Positions 5,576-9,967 of a stretch of 9,967 bases of DNA are shown one piece after another. Source of the stretch: Anaerolineae bacterium (GTDB lineage: Bacteria > Chloroflexota > Anaerolineae > J102); contig WGCR01000492.1 in NCBI GenBank assembly GCA_015493675.1, forward strand, positions 1 through 9,967, written 5' to 3'. The first letter of the stretch is position 1. Each line of letters starts with the position of its first letter. The notes under the pieces are model-generated. The model was not told the origin of the DNA, made no database searches, and saw nothing but the letters and a program-made list of their open reading frames with translations. A program made the position numbers and the translations under genes.

Positions 5576-6085
5576 CTAACGATCACAACACGCCCGCCGC
5601 CCTCCGATGCGAACCCAGGCGGGCGGGGGCTTCTCTTCATGGCTGACGATACGTCCGTCTGCATAGTGGAAATGCCACCAGCGGGGAGCGGCGTTTCGGT
5701 AGATGGCCGGACCAAAGAAATGGATATTGTCCACCACCTCGGGCGAGGAGAAGACCCACTCTTTGGGATGCCAGCGCAGTTCGCCTTCTCCTGTGGTCCC
5801 TGGATCAGCATCAGGCGCGGGAGCTGAAAAGATGTACAATCCGCCCGGATCTGTCTCGTAGCCTTCCCAGGTGAGGATGCCGTGGAAGCGCAGGCTTTGG
5901 GGCCGATAACCGGTCTCCTCCTCCACCTCCCGCAGGCAGGAGTCCACGGGCGTCTCTCCGGGCGCCAGCTTGCCGCCCACACCATTCCATAACCCGCGGT
6001 TGGGGGCGTTGTTGCGCTTGAGCATGAGAATCTCATCCCCGCGAGTGAGAAAGCAAAGGGTGTAGCGCATATCAGGGAGAGACAT
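5576..6085 (-). CDS. Nudix hydrolase, MutT/8-oxo-dGTP diphosphatase type
   Basis: The 169-residue protein is a single Nudix domain. The Nudix box is intact: Gly38, Glu44, then REVEEETGY at 52-60, which coordinates magnesium for hydrolysing a nucleoside diphosphate linked to X. The preceding GLWNGVGGKL (31-40) resembles the MTH1/MutT-like 8-oxo-dGTP diphosphatases that clean oxidised nucleotides, but substrate cannot be settled from sequence. The last 20 or so residues, rich in Pro, Arg and Gly, look like a loose tail. I chose the ATG at 6085-6083, eight bases after the rlmB stop; a GTG at 6097-6095 overlapping that stop by four bases is a realistic alternative adding four residues. It is the last gene of the yacL-cysS-rlmB operon. 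Confidence 0.9.
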   Translation of the reverse strand: MSLPDMRYTLCFLTRGDEILMLKRNNAPNRGLWNGVGGKLAPGETPVDSCLREVEEETGYRPQSLRFHGILTWEGYETDPGGLYIFSAPAPDADPGTTGEGELRWHPKEWVFSSPEVVDNIHFFGPAIYRNAAPRWWHFHYADGRIVSHEEKPPPAWVRIGGRRACCDR

Positions 6086-6093
6086 GACGCTGC

Positions 6094-6942
6094 TCACGAT
6101 CGCCGCGCCTGCAAGACCTGAAAGAGAAAGATCGATCCGGCCACCGCAGCGTTGAGGGAGTTGATGCGACCGCGCATGGGCAGTCGCACCAGCCAGTCGC
6201 AGGTTTCGGCCACCAGCCGCGAGAGACCGAAGCCCTCGGAGCCCACCACCACGGCCAGAGGCCCGCTCAGGTCCACGGTGTGCAGATCGACCGCATCCTC
6301 CCGCGCTTCCAGACCCGCGATCCACAGACCGGCCTCCTTCAGCGCTTTCATCTCATTGACCAGGTTGGTGGCCGTGGCCACTGGCAAATGCTCCACGGCC
6401 CCTGCGGACGCGTTGACCACCGCCGGGGTGATGTGCGCCGCCCGGTGTTTGGGCAAGATCACGCCATGTACGCCGAAGGCCTCGGCCGCCCGGAACAGGG
6501 AGCCCAGATTTTGCGGATCCTGAACCCGATCCAGCAGCAGGAGGAAGGGCGCTTCCCCCTGTTTTTCGGCCCGGGCCAACATGGTTGACACATCGGCATA
6601 GGGGTAAGCCCCCGTGCGCAACGCCACGCCCTGATGATTGGCGTCTGCCACCCAGGCATCCAGTTGCCCCCGCTCTACATGCTGCACCGGGAGCTTTCTG
6701 GCCTTGGCCAACGAGAGAACCTCCTGCACGACCTCGTTTTGTTTGAGGCCGCGGGCCAGATACAGATCGTGAAAATGGCGCCGTCCCGCGCGCAATGCCT
6801 CCCGCACCCCCTGCCTGCCGTAGAGCAGCTCCCCGCGCGGGCGTTTCGCGGGCGCGGGAGCTGTCGATTTGGAATGGGATTTGGGTCTGGATTTGGCCTT
6901 CGTTTTCGGAGGTTTATTGCTGTGTTTTCTCGAAGAGCTCAT
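6094..6942 (-). CDS. rlmB: 23S rRNA (guanosine-2'-O-)-methyltransferase RlmB (TrmH family)
   Basis: A SPOUT-class, AdoMet-dependent 2'-O-methyltransferase, expected to modify G2251 in the peptidyl-transferase loop of 23S rRNA. The 282-residue product has a Lys/Arg/Ser/Pro-rich tail (1-36), an N-terminal substrate-binding domain beginning LLYGRQGVREAL (39-50), and the catalytic knotted domain with motif 1 (LDRVQDPQNLGSLFRAAEAF, 137-156, with Asn145 and Arg151), motif 2 (GSEGFGLS, 234-241) and motif 3 (LPMRGRINSLNAAVAGS, 254-270, with Asn261 and Asn264). The basic tail makes it longer than the roughly 245 residues of E. coli RlmB. It follows cysS after 30 bases, as in the Bacillus cysS region where the homologue is yacO. 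The close relative TrmH is less likely given the N-terminal domain. Confidence 0.93.
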   Translation of the reverse strand: MSSSRKHSNKPPKTKAKSRPKSHSKSTAPAPAKRPRGELLYGRQGVREALRAGRRHFHDLYLARGLKQNEVVQEVLSLAKARKLPVQHVERGQLDAWVADANHQGVALRTGAYPYADVSTMLARAEKQGEAPFLLLLDRVQDPQNLGSLFRAAEAFGVHGVILPKHRAAHITPAVVNASAGAVEHLPVATATNLVNEMKALKEAGLWIAGLEAREDAVDLHTVDLSGPLAVVVGSEGFGLSRLVAETCDWLVRLPMRGRINSLNAAVAGSIFLFQVLQARRS

Positions 6943-6972
6943 TTTTCAGCCACGCAGCCCATCTTTATGGCG

Positions 6973-8376
6973 TTATTTTTTCCACGACCATGTGGCGCCT
7001 GCCCGCGTGTCCTCGATGACCACGCCCAGCTCGGCCAACCGATCGCGCACCATATCGGCCAGAGTCCACTGGCGAGCCTTGCGCAACTCGCTGCGCACAT
7101 CCACCAGCAGATCGATAAAAGGCTCGGCGTCGGAAGCAGCGGTTTTGCGGGGCTGCAAGCGCAATCCCAACACGCCAGTCAGCTCTTTCAGCGTCGTCTG
7201 CGCCTGTTCGAATGGTTCGCCTCCCACGCCCGCATCCCGGGCCGTGTTGATGGCTTTGACCAGATCATAGATGTGGCCCAACGCGGCGGCGGTGTTGAAA
7301 TCGTCGTCCATAGCCGCTTCGAAGCGCTCTTTGGCGGTGCGGGTTGCTGTCAGCAGCGCATCCACCTCCGGGCCTTCGGTTTTGTCACCCATGGGCGGGC
7401 GCAACCCCCCCAGCAGGCGTTGCAGGCCCTTCTCCGCCTGCGCCACCACGCTGTCATCATACACCAGGGGTTTGCGATAATGGGAGCCCAGCACCAGCAG
7501 GCGGAAAACATCTGCATCGTGTTCGGCAAGAAATTCGTCGATGGTGACCATATTGCCCAGGGATTTGGACATTTTTTCGCCACTGAGCTGCACCATGCCA
7601 TTGTGCAGCCAGTATTTGGCCAGCGGGGCGGCGTTACAACTCTCGCTCTGGGCGATCTCGTTTTCATGGTGCGGGAAGACCAGATCGTTGCCGCCGCCGT
7701 GGATGTCGATGGTGGGACCCAGATGTTTGCGCACCATGGCCGAGCACTCGATATGCCAGCCCGGACGCCCTTTGCCCCAAGGGCTGTCCCAGGCGGGCTC
7801 GTCTGGATCTTTTTGCGCCTTCCACAAAGCGAAGTCAAAGGGGTCTTCCTTCATTTCCTCAGCATAATGCTCCCGATCGCCCCGGGCGGCATCCGCCAGC
7901 TTGCGGCGGCTGAGCTTGCCATAATCCTCATCGGCCCGCACCCGGAAGAACACATTGCCGTCCACCTCGTAGGCGTAACCCTTGTCGATGAGCTCCTGCA
8001 CCATGGCGATGATCTCATCGATGGCGCCTGAAACCCGCGGCATCACCGCGGGACGTTTCACGTTCAGGGCATCCAGTTGTTCCAGGAATTTTTCGATGTA
8101 GCGTCCGGCCAGCTCAAAAGGCGGTTCGCCCGTCTCCCGGGCCTTGTTGATGATCTTGTCATCCACATCGGTAAAATTCATCACGTGGATGACTTGATAG
8201 CCCTTGTGTTCCAGATAACGGCGGATCACATCGAAGACGATGACCGACATGGCGTGGCCGATGTGGGCGTCGGAATAGACTGTGGGCCCGCAAACGTACA
8301 TGCGGACGACATCGGGCTCCAGAGGTCCAAAGACTTCTTTTTTGCGGGTGAGGGTATTGTAAACGCGTAAAGTCAT
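6973..8376 (-). CDS. cysS: Cysteine--tRNA ligase
   Basis: This class I aminoacyl-tRNA synthetase charges tRNA-Cys. The 467-residue product is of normal length. The HIGH motif is at 38-41 and KMSKS at 268-272. The zinc ligands that select cysteine are all present: Cys29 (MYVCGPTVY), Cys211 (WHIECSAM), His236 and Glu240 (FPHHENE), matching the E. coli residues 28, 209, 234 and 238. The DALR-type helical and anticodon-binding regions follow from about 330. The start MTLRVYNTLTRKKE is typical; the Shine-Dalgarno is weak. It sits 34 bases after yacL and 30 bases before rlmB, consistent with co-transcription. Confidence 0.98.
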   Translation of the reverse strand: MTLRVYNTLTRKKEVFGPLEPDVVRMYVCGPTVYSDAHIGHAMSVIVFDVIRRYLEHKGYQVIHVMNFTDVDDKIINKARETGEPPFELAGRYIEKFLEQLDALNVKRPAVMPRVSGAIDEIIAMVQELIDKGYAYEVDGNVFFRVRADEDYGKLSRRKLADAARGDREHYAEEMKEDPFDFALWKAQKDPDEPAWDSPWGKGRPGWHIECSAMVRKHLGPTIDIHGGGNDLVFPHHENEIAQSESCNAAPLAKYWLHNGMVQLSGEKMSKSLGNMVTIDEFLAEHDADVFRLLVLGSHYRKPLVYDDSVVAQAEKGLQRLLGGLRPPMGDKTEGPEVDALLTATRTAKERFEAAMDDDFNTAAALGHIYDLVKAINTARDAGVGGEPFEQAQTTLKELTGVLGLRLQPRKTAASDAEPFIDLLVDVRSELRKARQWTLADMVRDRLAELGVVIEDTRAGATWSWKK

Positions 8377-8410
8377 GGTTTTTCAATGATGGGAGGAAAG
8401 AAGTGCCGGG

Positions 8411-9520
8411 TTAATGTGTTTGACGATGGTAAATTTCTTCGGGGGTGGCGAAGATCATGCGGCCGGCGCTGGTTTGCAGCACTTTGGTTACAATCAGATC
8501 GATCTCCCGGCCGATGTAGGCGCGGCCGTTTTCCACCACCACCATGGTGCCATCCTCCAGGTATCCCACGCCCTGATCCATTTCCTTGCCTTCCTGGATG
8601 ATGCGCAGGCGCAGGCGTTCGCCGGGCAGGTAGATGGCCTTGACCGCGTTGGCGAGATCGTTCAGGTTCAGCACATTGACGCCCTGTAAAGCGGCGACGC
8701 GGTTGAGATTATAATCATTGGTGACGATGCCGATGCCATATTCGCGCGCCAGCACCATCAATTTTTCATCCACCTCGCGCACATCAGGGGCGTCCAGATC
8801 GATGATCTCCAGCCTGGGGCTATCGAGATGCTGGAGATCATCCAGCACTTGCAGGCCGCGTCGCCCGCGCGCCCGCCGCAAGGCGTCGGATGAATCAGCG
8901 ATATATTGCAACTCGGCCAGGATAAAACGAGGGGCCAACAGCGGCCCGGGCAGAAATCCGGTTTTGGCGACATCCAGAATCCGCCCATCGATAATGACGC
9001 TGGTATCCAGCAGCAGCGGATGCGGACCTTTGGGGATGGGGCTCGCTGCTTCGGGGGCTGCTTCTTCTCGCTCCGCCTCTTTGGGACGCGGACGCATCTT
9101 TTTGAATAAACGAATCAGATCATCTTGCCTCAAAACCAGGATCATCGCCCCCAGATAGCCAAAGACGATGCTGGCAATGAATGGCAGGATGGGCCCAAAG
9201 GGAGCGGGCAGTTGCGCCAGGGGAATAGCCACCAGTGCGGCAACCATGAGCCCCAGCACCAGACCAATGCTGCCGGCGATTACTTCTTCGATTGGAATCT
9301 GACGGACGACGCGGATGGCGAATTTGGCCGGGCGCGTCGTCAGCCAGGGCGCAACGATCCAGCCAATGATCGCGCCCACCAGCGTGAGCGGCCCCACATA
9401 CTTCATAGCCGCCAGATCCAAAACAGGATTGGAAGCGCCTGTGAAAATGATGCCGATTTCCCAACCGATAATTGCAAAGATGATAAGTCCTAGAAAACGA
9501 AAAATTCGGTCGATAACCAC
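8411..9520 (-). CDS. yacL: YacL-type membrane protein with PIN and TRAM domains
   Basis: The 369-residue product has about four hydrophobic segments (roughly 7-27, 42-61, 80-103, 110-130), then a charged Pro/Glu/Ala linker (140-165), a PIN domain and a C-terminal TRAM domain (about 298-355). PIN acidic residues are present: Asp172 and Asp178 in LLDTSVIIDGR, Glu203 (LAELQ), Asp251 (VDEKLM) and Asp269 (TNDYNL), so a metal-dependent ribonuclease site looks intact. TRAM is an RNA-binding fold. This is the layout of Bacillus YacL, whose function is not well defined. The start is GTG at 9520-9518, with AGGAGGT eight bases upstream. It heads an operon with cysS, rlmB and a Nudix gene; membrane anchoring suggests RNA processing at the membrane. 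Confidence 0.93.
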   Translation of the reverse strand: MVIDRIFRFLGLIIFAIIGWEIGIIFTGASNPVLDLAAMKYVGPLTLVGAIIGWIVAPWLTTRPAKFAIRVVRQIPIEEVIAGSIGLVLGLMVAALVAIPLAQLPAPFGPILPFIASIVFGYLGAMILVLRQDDLIRLFKKMRPRPKEAEREEAAPEAASPIPKGPHPLLLDTSVIIDGRILDVAKTGFLPGPLLAPRFILAELQYIADSSDALRRARGRRGLQVLDDLQHLDSPRLEIIDLDAPDVREVDEKLMVLAREYGIGIVTNDYNLNRVAALQGVNVLNLNDLANAVKAIYLPGERLRLRIIQEGKEMDQGVGYLEDGTMVVVENGRAYIGREIDLIVTKVLQTSAGRMIFATPEEIYHRQTH

Positions 9521-9552
9521 GAAATAAGACCTCCTATTCGATTGTCAATGAG

Positions 9553-9570
9553 CGCATTTTTCTGAATGCG
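9553..9570. other. Small hairpin in the yacL leader
   Basis: CGCATT (9553-9558) and AATGCG (9565-9570) form a six-base-pair stem with a six-base loop. It ends about 20 bases before the AGGAGGT of yacL. Too weak to be a terminator and without a T tract on the minus strand; it may help present or mask the ribosome binding site. Confidence 0.3.
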
Positions 9571-9659
9571 TTCGGAATGAAGAATGAATAAAATAAAATG
9601 GATGAAGATGATGAAAAGGAATAAATCCAAATCAGGGATAAACCTTCGATAGCTTGTTA

Positions 9660-9688
9660 ATCTTAGCACACAGGCTGCGAGTTGGCAA
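9660..9688 (-). promoter_or_regulatory. Promoter of the yacL-cysS-rlmB-Nudix operon
   Basis: On the minus strand TTGCCA (9688-9683, five of six to consensus) is followed after 17 bases by TAAGAT (9665-9660, four of six), with TG one base upstream of the -10 (extended -10). The predicted start is near 9653, leaving a leader of about 130 bases before yacL. Confidence 0.65.
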
Positions 9689-9739
9689 CGTCCGTAAGCC
9701 ATTTTCCTTTTTATTGGATGAAAAACACAGGGAAATCGT

Positions 9740-9768
9740 TTGACATCCGTACAGGATGCGGGCACAAT
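9740..9768 (+). promoter_or_regulatory. Promoter of the DUF3467 gene
   Basis: A perfect -35 TTGACA (9740-9745) is followed after 17 bases by CACAAT (9763-9768, four of six). Predicted transcription start is near 9775, about 59 bases before the DUF3467 start codon. The two promoters of this intergenic region are back to back, with about 50 bases between their -35 boxes. Confidence 0.7.
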
Positions 9769-9833
9769 TGCGGTAGGAGTCGTCGCCATGAGCTTCGCTC
9801 ATTCTATCTATTCATGTCATATCAGGAGCTATT

Positions 9834-9967
9834 ATGTCAGACGCCAGAAAACCTCGACAGATTCAGATCGAAGCCGCCAAAGACCTGAAGCCGACTTACA
9901 GCAACTTTGCGGTCATTCATCACAACTATAACGAGATCGTCATCGATTTTGCGCATATCATGCCCAA
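9834..9967 (+). CDS. DUF3467-family protein, N-terminal part (runs off right edge)
   Basis: The frame opens with ATG at 9834-9836, preceded by AGGAG (9824-9828) with five bases between, and stays open for 44 codons to the edge. The visible protein reads MSDARKPRQIQIEAAK, then DLKPTYSNFAVIHHNYNEIVIDFAHIMP. This pattern (QIQIE, LKPTYSNFA, EIVIDFA) is that of DUF3467, a small family of about 100 residues with no established function. It is the only plus-strand gene in the window and has its own promoter. No membrane segment or signal is visible. Confidence 0.85.
   Translation, partial: MSDARKPRQIQIEAAKDLKPTYSNFAVIHHNYNEIVIDFAHIMP

Larger units (their letters stand above)
9521..9833. other. Divergent intergenic region between yacL and the DUF3467 gene
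   Basis: This 313-base gap carries two outward-facing promoters (9660-9688 minus, 9740-9768 plus). The yacL leader (about 9653 to 9521) is unusually C/T-rich on the RNA strand, with many TTCAT and TTTAT words (plus-strand 9574-9630 is almost all A, G and T), and has a small hairpin at 9553-9570 before the Shine-Dalgarno. No convincing gene is inside. Confidence 0.6.

Noticed and set aside
6086..6325. N-terminal extension of the Nudix protein up to 6325
   Set aside because: It overlaps the conserved end of rlmB in another frame and has Gly/Arg/Ala-rich shadow composition.
6634..8031. A 465-codon open frame on the plus strand opposite rlmB and cysS
   Set aside because: It crosses two well-supported genes in antisense, with shadow-like composition and no ribosome binding site.
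9543..9548. TTGACA on the minus strand as a second yacL promoter
   Set aside because: It sits directly before the yacL Shine-Dalgarno, and a start from a -10 at proper spacing would fall at or inside the coding region; no good -10 is present.

Overview
The window looks like an ordinary chromosomal stretch of a GC-rich bacterium. The gene content and style (split B12-dependent mutase with a MeaB GTPase, a YacL-type PIN/TRAM protein next to cysS and rlmB, a small DUF3467 protein) suggest a member of the Chloroflexota, though this is inferred from gene content and not proven. Almost everything is on the minus strand; only the gene running off the right edge (from 9834) is on the plus strand. No tRNA, rRNA, CRISPR array, transposase or phage gene was seen.

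Reading from the right edge leftwards, in the direction of transcription: (1) a 313-base divergent intergenic region (9521-9833) with a good promoter in each direction, one driving a DUF3467 gene to the right and one driving the yacL operon to the left; (2) an RNA-centred housekeeping operon, yacL (PIN/TRAM), cysS, rlmB and a Nudix hydrolase (9520 to 5576); (3) a cold-shock protein gene (5399 to 5190) with its own strong promoter, a leader of roughly 137 bases containing an intrinsic-terminator-like hairpin, and a textbook terminator after the gene; (4) a four-gene operon (4853 to 1387) for a coenzyme-B12-dependent acyl-CoA mutase: large subunit, small acidic protein of unknown function, separate cobalamin-binding subunit, and MeaB GTPase chaperone; (5) prs, PRPP synthetase (1116 to 148), followed with a 4-base overlap by an unidentified gene that runs off the left edge.

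The most useful point is in region 4. By family resemblance the large subunit would be called methylmalonyl-CoA mutase, but the two residues that read the substrate carboxylate (Tyr89 and Arg207 in the Propionibacterium enzyme) are Phe91 and Gln209 here. That pair is the signature of isobutyryl-CoA mutase, and the subunit sizes (561 and 134 residues) match the IcmA/IcmB layout. The operon is therefore predicted to interconvert isobutyryl-CoA and n-butyryl-CoA, with MeaB loading and protecting the cofactor. It also encodes an uncharacterised 68-residue acidic protein of markedly lower GC, and is flanked on both sides by direct copies of a dispersed intergenic repeat built from 8-base units. The other regulatory novelty is the terminator-like hairpin inside the cold-shock leader, which may be an attenuator, or may create a short leader RNA.
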